DNA of 64,000 bases, taken from the NCBI GenBank assembly GCA_007258455.2, contig VDFB02373365.1:223361353-223425352 (forward strand), in the 5' to 3' direction. The notes beneath the pieces are model-generated. The model was not told the origin of the DNA. It saw nothing but the letters and a program-made list of their open reading frames with translations, and did no database searches. Numbering within the stretch: the first letter of the stretch is position 1; every line of letters begins with the position of its first letter. Below are positions 44,745-56,732 of the stretch, piece after piece. The stretch comes from Sequoia sempervirens (taxonomy: Eukaryota; Streptophyta; Pinopsida; Cupressales; Cupressaceae). Made by a program: the position numbers and the translations under genes.

Positions 44745-46676
44745 TGCTGGAATATTGCCTCAATCTCACAGGCTGAAACCTCTAAGAAAGCATGGTCATT
44801 GTGACATTCCTAGTGTCTGGCCGACTAACAGTTCAGTAATCTTGTGTTTTTCTCATGTCGCTGTGACTTTGCTTCTGTCTTACCGAAGGAGCCTATCGCT
44901 ATGACTTGGTGCATTCGCTGTAACCTTTTTCTGAGTGGGAATGTCTCAGCAACAAAAGGGTTTGTTCTAGAGTGCCTAGCAAATGTCGGTGTGACCTATG
45001 GCTACTGGAGTCATTGGTGTAACTCGTTTGCTTCGATATGAAGTCTTAGCGATGCAGGGTTGTCTCACTGATATGTTTTCTCCTGGAGCCGTCGGGGTAA
45101 CTCAAGTGTGTCGGTATGTGGTCCTAGCAATAGGAAGATGTCTCGCCGATTGTAATCATTGGGGTGAATTGAACATTTAGGAAGATCTCTTGGAAAATGG
45201 GAGATGTCTGGCCGACTGAATACACTCGAAGTAACTCAAAGGGTATCGGCATGAAGTCTTGGTGAAGGGAATTTGTCTCACCGATGGTGTGGGATGCATT
45301 TGGCATGACTCCTTGTGAAAGGTAGGCTTGGGGTAACCTGGAGACTTCGGCATGAATTCTTGGCAACAGGTGTTGGTCTCACCGACGGGATTCGGTGTAC
45401 CTCTCGGCACCTAGTGAAAGGTCTTGGCGAAGTCAAATGTCTTGCTGACTCAGCAAGACATGAGCACTCGGTATGTGGTCTTGCCGAAAGACATAAGTCT
45501 TCCCGACTCGATAAGACTTGGCTGTAATCGGAGTGAGGTCTCGGCGAGAGACAAAAGTCTTGCCGACTATTGGTGCTTCGGTGAAACTTCAGGAGACTCG
45601 ATTAGAACTCTTGGCAAATGGTAATATCTTCCTGATGGTAAAGTTGAAATCAATATGACTTGTGAGCATCGGTAAAACGTCTTGTTGATGGAGGAATCTC
45701 TTTCCGATGGAAAATAAATGGATGTCGAGGGATTCGGTATGACTCATGGCGTTCGATATAACCTCTTGCTGACTGTTCGAACTTATGTCGATATCATCTA
45801 TGAATCCGTTGAGCATTGGGGAGACACTTCTTGTGTCTCATCGACATGCAAACTCAGTGGATTATTTTCTTGACCATTTGACTTGGCTCGTGGACCAATC
45901 AGAGGAAGCAAAATTTGAACAATTGGCGATTGGATTTTTGCAGTAGTTGTAATGGAGCTAAACGGTCTGTAAGGAAAAATCTACAAAGGAGTGGAAACAT
46001 CTACAACGATAAGGATGTTGAGTTGGAGATTGATGTTGTGTGATCTTGAACTGATTCATAGAGAGCCTGTTGAGAACGAATGAATATATGTATGCATTGG
46101 AGATTTTGTAGGGGAAGCAAGAAGAAGCTGACGGGCTGATAAGCCAATGAGTTGAAGAGTTGAGAGTAAGAGAGAGCTAGTGAGGACCGAGTGGCTGGCC
46201 GAAAGGTCGAGGCCATGAGGTCGAAGCAGAGGACAAGAGAAGCAAAGTTGTGCTGGAATCTCTCTTGATCATGAATGCCATGATTGATCTCTCTAGGAGA
46301 TTTTGCTACCAATTGTATCCAAAATGAACAAGATGTAATCTCTGAAAGGCTAAGAGCCTGAAATTGTATTGTAATCGATTTGTTGCTGAATAATACAATG
46401 GCTCGATCTTTGGAGTGTGGGGTTTTTTATCCGAAAGGATTTTCCCCACATAAATCTTTGTGTTCTGGTTTTCTATTTTATCTTTCATCTGTGTTGTTGA
46501 TTGTTGTTGAATTTACATGTGTTTCTCTTAGAAGGATTAATGTGGGAAATAACTGTGTCTTTTTCTGCTTTAGGACATAGTTGTACGTGTCTTTGAGGCA
46601 ACTTAATCAAAATGAAAGTTACTGAAGGCACTACTATATGGAGTTTTCACTAGATGTGCTCCTAGATTTCCTTACA
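44745..46676 (+). repeat. C2 LTR-a
   Basis: 1932 bp, TGCTGGAATATTGCC to TTTCCTTACA. It is nearly the same as LTR-b and LTR-c. U3 is a patchwork of motifs such as TCTTGCCGACT, TCTCACCGA and TCTTGGCGA. The R/U5 part has GAATAATACAATGGC and GTGTGGGGTTTTTTATCC near 46388-46430. Confidence 0.9.
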
Positions 46677-46678
46677 AG

Positions 46679-46691
46679 TGGTATCAGAGCC
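46679..46691 (+). other. C2 primer binding site a
   Basis: TGGTATCAGAGCC, the perfect copia initiator-tRNA-Met site. Confidence 0.92.
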
Positions 46692-49600
46692 TTCTTTTGG
46701 TTGTTGGTTCTAGATATTTCTCTTGTGAATATTTCTTAGCTTGATGGGCTGGAAGAAATATGGAGGAATGGACTATTGGATTGATCCTTTGATGAGTGGA
46801 AGCCTAGTGATATTCTGAGATAGCATGCAGCTTGAAGGATGATCAAGATGGAAAAGGGAGTTGATCATGTTGTGATCTGTGTCTCTTGGCTGGTAGAGGT
46901 TTAACCTTGGAATATGAGGTGGATTTTCTTACTCTATGGCTGTGTAGCAGTAAAGCTTTCATATTGGTGTCTATGTGATAGACTCCTGGGTGATATGGAG
47001 AAGCCTAGATTGTTTCTCAGTCATGGAAGAGAGTGCTTATACTAGGTGGTGGTTCCTAGTGTTGGAAAGCACTGTTTCCTGTTAACCTTGAATGCTTGAA
47101 GGCTATGGAGTTAATCATTAGATGATTTGCAAGCTTCTGAAATAGCCTTTCTCTCTTTCTTGGATGCATGTACATGGTGGTGATTTTAGAGTTGGCCTGA
47201 ATGGGGCCTGGATTCTCCTAAACTGTTGTTTTCTTCCTAAGGATGATTTGTACTTGCATGGCTTTGTGGTTTTGCAAGTTTTACATGGTTAAGCAAAACT
47301 TGTGATCATGTAGAGTTGTTGTTAAGCTATTGTCTAGATATTGGCCTTTTGGGGTGTTGTTGGATGAGCTAGTTGCACGTCTGCATGCATGCTTGATGCA
47401 TGGTTTGAGGAGTTGTTTTTTTCTTCTCTACATGGGAGTGTTGGTACATGATTTGTCACTCAACATTCTTGTGGTGGTGTTCCTTGATTATGGTGCTCAT
47501 TGTGGACATGATTGGCAAATCAGATTTGGCGTGATCTGGTGTTTGAGTCATGTTGTCTACATGGTTATTCTCTTTGAAATCTCAGTGTTTCAGTTTCTAA
47601 TGAAATGATGGGTTTGCATGTTTCATTTGAATGGATATACGGGTTGTGCAATGTTGTGGGTTGTCTTTACCTACATGTTTGCTATGAGACAATTCAGAAG
47701 TGGACTGTCTATATCCATGAGGTTGATTCATTGTTGGTACAAACTTGTTAGCTGGCCTTGTCTATGGTCACTTGTGCATTGGTGTGATTCTTCTGAGATG
47801 AGAGGATGGATATTCTTGAGTACCTGAATAGTCGGTTAAGGGAACTTGTAGCAGCTAGTCATGATGCTTGGAGAGCTTAGGTGTCATGTTTTAGTGGGAG
47901 CTCTAGTAGTGACTGAGGATTCATCACATGGTGGTGAATGGTCTTCTTTAGTGTTGTAGAAGGGTTCTCGCACTTTTGCATGGACATTATTTGAAGATGT
48001 ACAACATCTTGGAACCATGAAAGATGATTGGAGTCTTTGGCTAAGGTGTTGGTGGTGCTTGACAGATGATGTTGTTTTTGAGTCTATTTGCTTTCTGTCA
48101 TGGTATACTCTTGCTTGTACACTGGAGTTTTGGCATTGTGCATTGTACTTGAGATAATGGAAAAGTCACCTGAAGCATGGGATCTCCTATGGGGATGTGT
48201 AGATCATGATGTCATGATAAGTTCCTGATTCAGATGATTGGAACTTTGAAAGTGGTCTGGTAATTCTTTGTGTATTGAGTGCTTTGATTACTTGCTTGAT
48301 ACTTCGTGTTAGTGCAGTATTGTAGCTGAAGTTTAGCATGAGATGATCGGTTGCTAGTACTCATGGATACATGAAGAATAAGGTCAGGTTGTTTTTCTCT
48401 TATGAGAGATTTCTTGCTGCTTGTTACTCTTGTTAAAGTTGTTTAGCAGAAATTCTGAGAAGCCTTCACCTTGGTTGAATGTGAGTTCAATAACAGACCT
48501 ATGAGGAGATTGCTCTTGGATTAGTCATGATGACTTGCATATCTTGGAAGGAGTATTCTCGTTCCCACTCTTGGTCTACTCGACAGTTTATCTAAAAGGT
48601 ATTTGGCCCATTATATTGTTTAGATGTGTTTTATTAAGTTTACTTTCATGATATGCATCTTGAATTAATGTTTTAATGATTCTGGAAGAGTCATAGTGGA
48701 AGTTGTACAGTTTCTTTTATCTCCATGTTACTAATGAGAATTGGTAGGAGATGATGTATGGGCTGATTTCCTGAAATGGGAAATGAACTAGCTTGATCTT
48801 CTTTGAGATGCTTACATCCATGTTGGTTTTAAAGATTGTTTGATCTTGGTGATTGAACAGATGGATGTTGTTAAGGCTTTCTTTTGGGATAATGAAGAAG
48901 ATCATTCTTGACACAGCTAGCTGTTAGAAGTGTATGTAGGAGGATGTTCTACAGGAAGATGATGTGCAGAGTTTCTCTCTGTGGCTGTGAAGGTTTGTGG
49001 TGAGAGAAATGTTTATTGTGGTAGGTTGTGCATATCATTGTGGATATTTCCTTGGTACTACATGGTTACATTTCTAAGTGTTGTAATTGGTAGACTTGTT
49101 GATGCCTCTGATCTTTCAGATTTGGATTACTCGGGCAGTGGGATTTTCTGTATGTGTCTTCTGTTTGGAACTTGGAGTTTGTATTTGTTGTTGATGAGTT
49201 GGTTTTGGTTCGACATAAGTTTACTAATGCTTATACCTATTGAGGTATGTGTGATTGGATGGTATAGCATGAGCTGTAGGTGCTATTTTCAATCATGTGG
49301 GTTTATCAGTTGGATGGAAGCAGTCATTCTAATTATTGTTCTAACTGGTGTTATTTATCTTGTTTATGGAGAATGACTTCATGTTTGTGTTCTATTTGAG
49401 GCTTTAAAGTTGATATTGCTTTTGTATAGCATTTGAGCACAGTGAAGTTGTAGTAGTATCTTGTTGGTGATATCACTAGGATCTTTTGCTTGTGTTTGTT
49501 GGAATGGTTCTTATACACCTTGGCGATGTATCTTTCTTCCACACGTGGAAGATGACATGATTGTCTTGAATGGTGGACATCTTGGATGTTGGAGCAGAAT

Positions 49601-49839
49601 TCTTGATAGAGCATGAGAACATGTTTGAGGTCTATGTGGTTTCCTGGAAGGTTGTGATCGGTTGCTTTGTTGGTCAGTGAGTTGCAGTTGGATGCTTGGT
49701 CTTTGTTGTAGATTGTCCTATGGACTGTTATCTTTTGAAGCATGTTGATTGGGTGTCTTGAGTATTGCGGGGTTTGAACTGGTGGATCTAGTGTGATCTT
49801 AGTTCCTAGTTGCTTTGGAGGTGCCTGTGTGATCTTCAT
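46692..49839 (+). other. C2 internal region 1, non-coding
   Basis: About 3.2 kb with no recognisable gag, protease, integrase, RT or RNase H in six frames. The longest open frames (48981-49376 + strand, hydrophobic; 49351-49842 - strand) are not kept intact in internal 2 or C1, so I do not call them genes. It is homologous to C1 and internal 2. The last about 40 bases before the tract match D1. Confidence 0.8.
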
Positions 49840-49851
49840 CAAGTGGGAGAT
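49840..49851 (+). other. C2 polypurine tract before LTR-b
   Basis: AAGTGGGAGATT, directly before TGTTGGAATATT. Confidence 0.88.
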
Positions 49852-51856
49852 TGTTGGAATATTGCCTCAATCTCACAAGCTGAAACCTCTAAGAAACCAT
49901 GGTCGATGTGACATTCCTAGTGTCTAGCCGACTGATAGTTTAGTAATCTTGTGTTTTGGTCATGTCGCTGTGACTTTGCTTCTGTCTTGCCGAAGGAGCC
50001 TATCGCTATGACTTGGTGCATTCGCTGTAACCTTTTTCTGAGTGGGAATGTCTTGGTGACAGAAGGGTTTGTTCTGGGGTACCAAGTAGATGTTGGTGTG
50101 ACCTATGGTAACTAGAGTCATTCGTGTATCCTGTTTGCTTCGATATGAAGTCTTAGTGATGGAGGGTTGTCTCATCGATATGTTTTCTCCTGGAGCCGTC
50201 GAGGTAACTCAAGTGTGTCAGTATGTGGTCCTCGGGACAGGAAGATGTCTCACTGATTGTAGTCATCGAGGTGACTTGAACATTTGGGAAGATCTTTTGG
50301 CGATTGGGAGATGTCTGGTCGACTAAATACACTCAGAGTAACTCAAAGGGTATCGGCATAAAGTCTTGGCGAGGGGCATTTGTCTCACCGACGGTGTGGG
50401 ATGTGTTCAACATGACTCCTGGCGAAAGGTAGGCTCGGGCTAACCTGGAGACTTTGGCGTGAAGTCTTGGTGATAGGTGTTGGTCTCACTGATGGGATTC
50501 GGTGTAGCTCTCAGTGCCCGGTGAAAGGTCTTGGTGAAGTCAAATGTCTTTCCAACTTGGAAAGACATGTGCGCTCGGTATGTGGTCTCAGCAAAAGACA
50601 TAAGTCTTGCCGACTGGTGAATGGAGATCTCGGTGTGACTTAGGACCTTGTCATGAATTCCTGGGAAAAGACATAAGTCTTGCCGACTTGGTAAGACTTG
50701 GCTATGCTCGGAGTGAGGTCTCGGCGAGAGACAAAAGTCTTTCTGACTATTGGTGCTTCGGTGAAACTTCAGGAGACTCGATGAGAAATTTTGGTGAATG
50801 GTAATGTCTTGTCGATGGGAAAGTTGAAATTGATTTGACTTGTGAGCATTGGTAAAACGTCTTTCCAATGGAGGAATCTCTTACCGATGGAAAATAAATG
50901 GATGTAGAGGGATTCGGTATGACTCATGGCGTTCGATATAACCTCTTGCCGACTGTTGGAACCTATGCCAATATCATCTGTGAATCCATTGAGCATTTGG
51001 GAGACACTTCTCGTGTCTCACCGACATGCAAACTCAATGGATTGTTTTCTTGACCATTTGACTTGGCTCGTGGACCAATCAGAGGAAGTGAAATTCGAGC
51101 AGTTGGCGGTTGGATTTTTGCAGTAGTTGCAATGGAGCTAAATGGTCTGCAAGGAAAATTCTACACAGGAGTGGAAACATCTACGATGATAAGGATGCTG
51201 AGTTGGAGATTGTTGTTGTGTGATCTTGAACCGATTCACAGAGATCCTCTTGAGAATGAATGAATATATGTATGCATTGGACATTCTATAGGGGAAGTGT
51301 GAAGAAGCTAATGGGCTGATAAGCCAATGAGCTGAAGTGCTGAGAGCAAGAGAGAGATAGTGAGGACTAAGTGGCTGGTCAAAAGGCCGAGGCCATGAGG
51401 TCGAAGTAGAGGACGAGAGAAGTAAAGTTGTGTTGGAATCTCTCTTGATCATGAATGCCATGATTGATCTCTCTGGGAGAGTTTGCTACCAGTTGTATCC
51501 AGAATGAACAAGATGTAATCTCTAAAAGGCTAAGAGCCTGAAATTGTATTGTAACCAATTTGTTGTTGAATAATACAATGGCTTGATCTTTGGAGTGTGG
51601 GGTTTTTTATCCAAAAGGATTTTCCCCACATAAAGCTTTGTATTCTGGTATTCTATTTTATCTTTCATCTATGTTGGTTATTGTTGTTGAATTTACATGT
51701 GTTTCTCTTAGAAGGATTAATGTGGGAAATAATTGTGTCTGTTTCCGCTTTAGGACATAGTTGTATGTGTCTTTGAGGTAACCTAATCGAAATGAAAGTT
51801 ACTGAAGGCACTACTGTATGGAGTTTTCACTAGATGCACTCCTAGATTTCCTTACA
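49852..51856 (+). repeat. C2 LTR-b (shared, central)
   Basis: 2005 bp. It acts as 3' LTR of internal 1 and 5' LTR of internal 2. It is somewhat longer than LTR-a because of extra CCGAC-type motif units around 50590-50660. Confidence 0.9.
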
Positions 51857-51858
51857 AG

Positions 51859-51871
51859 TGGTATCAGAGCC
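51859..51871 (+). other. C2 primer binding site b
   Basis: TGGTATCAGAGCC, two bases after LTR-b. Confidence 0.92.
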
Positions 51872-54737
51872 TTCTTTTGGTTGTTGGTTCTAGATATTTC
51901 TCCTGTGAAGATTTCTTAGCTTGATGGGCTGGAAGAAATATGGAGGAATGGACTGTTGGATTGATCCTTTGATGAGTGGAATCCTTGTTGTATTGTGAGA
52001 CAACATGCAGCTTGAAGGATGATCAAGATGGAAAAGGGAGTTGATCATGTTGTGATTTGTGTCTCTTGGTTGGTAGAGGTTTAACCTTGGAATATGAGGT
52101 GGATTTTCTTACTCTATGGCTGTGCAGCAGTAAAGCTTTCATATTGGTGTCTACGTAATAGACTCTTGGGTGATATGGAGAAGCCTAGATTGTTTCTCAG
52201 TCATGGAAGAGAGTGCTTATACTAGGTGGTGGTTCCTGGTGTTGGAAGTCTCTATTTCCTATTAACCTCAAATGCTTGAAGGCTATGGATTTAATCATTA
52301 GATGATTTGCAAGCTTCTGAAATAGCTTTTCTCTCTTTCTCGGATGCATGTACATGGTGGTGGTTTTAGAGTTGGCCTGAATGGGGCCTAGATTCTCCAA
52401 AACTGTTGTTTTCTTCCTAAGGATGATTTGTACTTGCATGGCTATGTGGTTTTGCAGGTTTTACATGATTAAGCAAAACTTGTGATCATGTAGAGTTGTT
52501 GTTAAGCTATTGTCTAGATATTGGCCTTTTGGGGTGTTGCTAGATGAGATAGTTGTAGGTCTGCATGCATGCTTGGTGCATGGTTTGAGGAGGTATGTTT
52601 TTCTTCTCTGCATGGGAGTGTTGGTACATGAATTGTCACTCAACATTCTTGTCATGGTGTTCCTTGATTATGGTGCTCATTGTGGACATGATTGGAAAAT
52701 CAGATTTGGCGTGATCTAGTGTTTGAGTCATGTTGTCTACGTGGTTATTCTCTTTGAAATATCAATGTTGCAGTTTCCAATGCAATGATGGGTTTCTGTT
52801 GAATGGATCTACAGGTTGTGCAATGTTGTGGGATGTCTTTACCTACATGTTTGCTATGAGACAACTCAGAAGTGAACTATCTATATCCATGAGGTTGATT
52901 CATTGTTGGTATAAACTTGTTAGCCGGCCTTGTTTGTGGTCACTTGTGCATTGATGTCATTGTTCTGAGATGAGAGGATGGATATTCTTGAGTACCTGAA
53001 TAGTCGGTTAAGGGAACCTGTAGCAGGTGGTCATGATGCTTGGAGAGCTCGGGTGTCACGTTTCAGTGGGAGCTCTAGCAGTGACAGAGGATTCATCACA
53101 TGGTGGTGAATGGTCTTCTTTAGTGTTGTAGAAGGGTTCTTGCGCTTTTGCATGGAAATTATTTGAAGATGAGCAACATCTTGGAACCATGAAAGATGCT
53201 TGGAGTCTTTGGCTAAGGTGTTGGTGGTGCTTGACAGGTGATGTTGTTTTTTAGTCTATTTGCTTTCTGTCATGGTATACTCTTGCTTGTACACTGGAGT
53301 TTTGGCATAGTGCATTGTACTTGAGATAATGGAAAAGTCACCTGAAGCATAGGATCTCCTATGGGGATGTGTAGATCATGATGTCATGATAAGTTCCTGA
53401 TTCAGATGATTGGAACTTTGAAAGTGGTCTGGTAATTCTTTGTGTATTGAGTGCTTTGATTACTTGCTTGATACTTCATGTTAGTGCAGTATTGCAGTTG
53501 AAGTTTAGCATGAGATGATCGGTTGCTAGTACTCATGGATACATGAAGAATAAGGTGAGGCTATTTTTCTCTTATGAGAGATGTGTTGCTGCTTGTTACT
53601 CTTGTTAAAGTTGTTTAGTAGAAAGTCTGAGAAGCCTTCACCTTGGTTGAATGTGAGTTTAATAAGAGACCTATGAGGAGATTGCTCTTGGATTATTCAT
53701 GATGACTTGCATATCTTGAAAGGAGTATTCTCGTTCCCACTCTTGGTCTATGTTGTTAAGGCTTTCTTTTGGGATATGAAGAAGATCATTCTTGACATAG
53801 CTAGCTATTAGAAGTGTATGTAGGAGGATGTTCTACAGGAAGATGATGTGCGGAGTTTCTCTCTGTGGCCGTGAAGGTTTGTGGTGAGAGAAATGTTCCT
53901 TGTGGGAGGTTGTTGTAGGTTGTGCATATCATTGTGGATATTTCCTTGGTACTACATGGTTACATTTCTAAGTGTTGTAATTGGTAGACTTGTTGATACC
54001 TTTGATCTTTCAGATCTGGATTACTTAGGTAGTGGGAGTTTCTGTATGTGTCTTCTAGTTGGCACTTGGAGCTTGTAATTGTTGTTGATAAGTTGGTTCT
54101 TGTTCGACATAATTTTACAAATGATTATACCTGTTGAGGTATGTGTGATTGGATGGTATAGCATGAGTTGTGGGTGCTATTTTCAATCGTGTGGGTTTAT
54201 CAGTTGGATGGAAGCAGTCATTCTGATTGTTGTTCTAATTGGTGTTATTTATCTTGTTTATGGAGAATGACTTCATGTTTGTGTTCTGTTTGAGGCTTTG
54301 AAGTTGATATTTCTTTTGTATAGCGTTTGAGCACAGTGAAGTGGTAGCAGTATCTTGTTGGTGATATCACTGGGATCTTTTGCTTGTGTTCGTTGGAATG
54401 GTATTTATACACCTTGGCAATGTATCTTTCTTCCACATGTGGAAGATGACAGGATTGTTGTTTGAATGGTGGACATCTTGGATGTTGGAGCAGAATTCTT
54501 GATAGAGCATGAGAGCATGTTTGAGGTCTATGTGGTTTCCTAGAAGGTTGTGATCGGTTGCTTTGTTGGTCAATGAGTTGCAGTTGGATGCCTGGTCTTT
54601 GTTGCAAATTTTCCTATGGACTGTTATCTATTGAATCATGTTGATTGGGTGTCTTGAGTATTGCGGGGTTTGAACTGGTGGAGCTAGTGTGATCTTAGTT
54701 CCTGGTTGCTTTGGAGGTGCCTGTGTGATCTTCATCA
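51872..54737 (+). other. C2 internal region 2, non-coding
   Basis: Collinear with internal 1 but lacking a 287-bp segment that corresponds to 48579-48865 (junction at 53750/53751). Otherwise highly similar. No protein is recognised. Confidence 0.8.
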
Positions 54738-54747
54738 AGTGGGAGAT
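54738..54747 (+). other. C2 polypurine tract before LTR-c
   Basis: AGTGGGAGAT, directly before TGTTGGAATATT. Confidence 0.88.
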
Positions 54748-56732
54748 TGTTGGAATATTGCCTCAATCTCACAGGCTAAAACCTATAAGAAAGCATGGTC
54801 ACTGTGACATTCCTGGTGTCTAGCCGACTGACAGTTCAGTAATCTTGTGTTTTGCTCATGTCGTTGTGACTTTGCTTCTGTCTTTTCGAAGGAGCCTATC
54901 GCTATGACTTGGTGCATTCACTATAACCTTTTTTTGAGTGGGAATGTCTTGGTGATAGAAGGGTTTGTTCTGAGGTGCCTAATAGATGTCGGTGTGACCT
55001 ATGGTGATTGGAGTCATTGGTGTAACCCATTTGCTTCGATATGAAGTCTTAGCGATGGAGGGTTGTCTCACCGATACGTTTTCTCCTGGAGCCATCGGGG
55101 TAACTCAAGTGTGTTGGTATGTGGTCCTAGCGACAGGAAGATGTCTCACCGATTGTAGTCATCGGGGTGAATTGAACATTTGGGAATATCTCTTGGTGAT
55201 TAGGAGATGTCTGGCCCACTGAATACACTCGGAGTAACTCAAAGGGTATTAGACTGAAGTCTTGGCGACGGGCATTTGTCTCACCGACGGTGTGGGATGC
55301 GTTCGGCATGATTCCTAGAAAAAGGTAGGCTCGGGGTAACCTGGAGACTTTGGCGTGAATTCTTGGCGACAGGTGTTGGTCTCCCCAACGAGATTTGGTG
55401 TAGCTTTCGGTGCCCGATGAAAGGTCTTGGTGAAGTCAAATGTCTTGCCGACTTGGCAACACATGAGCGCTCAATATGTGGTCTCAGCAAAAGACATAAG
55501 TCTTTGTGACTGGTGAATGTAGCACTCAGTGTTACTTAGGACCTCGTCATGGAGTCCTGGTGAAAGACATAAGTCTCGCCGACTCGGTAAGACTTGGCTG
55601 TGCTCAGAGTGAGGTCTCGGTGAGAGACAAAAGTATTGCTGACTATTGGTGCTTCAGTGAAACTTCAGGAAACTCGATGATAACTCTTGGCGAATGGTAA
55701 TGTCTTGCTGATGGCAAAGTTGAAATTGATATGACTTGTGAGCATTGGTAAAATGTCTTGCCGATGGAAAAGAAATGGATGTCGAGGGATTCGGTATGAC
55801 TCATGGTGTTCGATATAACCTCTTGCCGACTGTTGGAACCTATGCCGATATCGTTTGTGAATCTGTTGAGCATCGGGGAGACACTTTTCTTGTCTCACCA
55901 ACATGTGAACTCAGTGTATTGTTTTCTTGATCGTTTGACTTGGCTCGTGGACCAATCAGAGGAAACAAAATTTGAATGTTTGGCAGTTGGATTTTTGTAG
56001 CAGTTACGATGGAGCTAAACGGTCTGCAAGGAAAAATCTACACAGGAGTGGAATCATCTACGACGATAAGGATGTTGAGTTGGAGATTGATGTTGTGTGA
56101 TCTTGAACCGATTCACAAAGAGCCTATTGAGAGCGAATGAATATATGTATGCATTGGATGTTCTGTAGGGGAAGTGAGAAGAAGCTGACAGGCTGATAAG
56201 CCAATGAGTTGAAGAGCCGAGAGTAAGAGAGAGATAGTGAGGACTGAGTGGCTGGCTGAAAGGCCGAGGCCATGAGGTCAAAGCAGAGGACAAGAGAAGC
56301 AGAGTTGTGCTGGAATCTCTCTTGATCATGAATGCCATGATTGATCTCTTTGGGAGAGTTTGCTACCAGTTGTATCTAGAATGAACAAGATGTAATCTCT
56401 GAAAGGCTAAGAGCTTGAAATTGTATTGTAAACGATTATTGCTGAATAATACAATGGCTCAATCTTTGGAGTGTGGGGTTTTTTATCCGAAAGGATTTTC
56501 CCCACATAAATCTTTGTGTTTTGGTATTCTATTTTATCTTTCATCTGTGTTGTTGATTTCTGTTGAATTTACATGTGTTTCTCTTAGAAGGATTAATGTG
56601 GGAAATAATTGTGTATGTTTCCACTTTAGGACATAGTTGTACGTGTCTTTGAGGTAACCTAATCAAAATGAAAGTTACTGAAGTAACTACTATATGGAGT
56701 TTTCACTAGATGCGCTCCTAGATTTCCTTACA
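54748..56732 (+). repeat. C2 LTR-c
   Basis: 1985 bp, TGTTGGAATATTGCC to TTTCCTTACA, followed by the AAAAA flank instead of a PBS, so it is the true outer 3' LTR. Confidence 0.9.

Larger units (their letters stand above)
44745..56732 (+). mobile_element. C2, tandem non-autonomous copia array (3 LTRs, 2 internals)
   Basis: LTR-a 44745-46676, internal 46677-49851, LTR-b 49852-51856, internal 51857-54747, LTR-c 54748-56732. Each internal begins with TGGTATCAGAGCC two bases after an LTR and ends with AAGTGGGAGAT before the next. There is a single 5-bp duplication at the outer ends only. No gag or pol is found. It lies in the T1 leader. Confidence 0.88.

Noticed and set aside
46679..46691. PBS as a fragment of a tRNA-Met gene
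   Set aside because: Only the short tRNA 3'-end complement is present, next to an LTR; no cloverleaf is seen. No tRNA gene was found elsewhere.
48981..49376. 131-codon membrane-like protein in C2 internal region 1
   Set aside because: The homologous parts of internal 2 and C1 are broken by stops and frameshifts, so no coding selection is evident.
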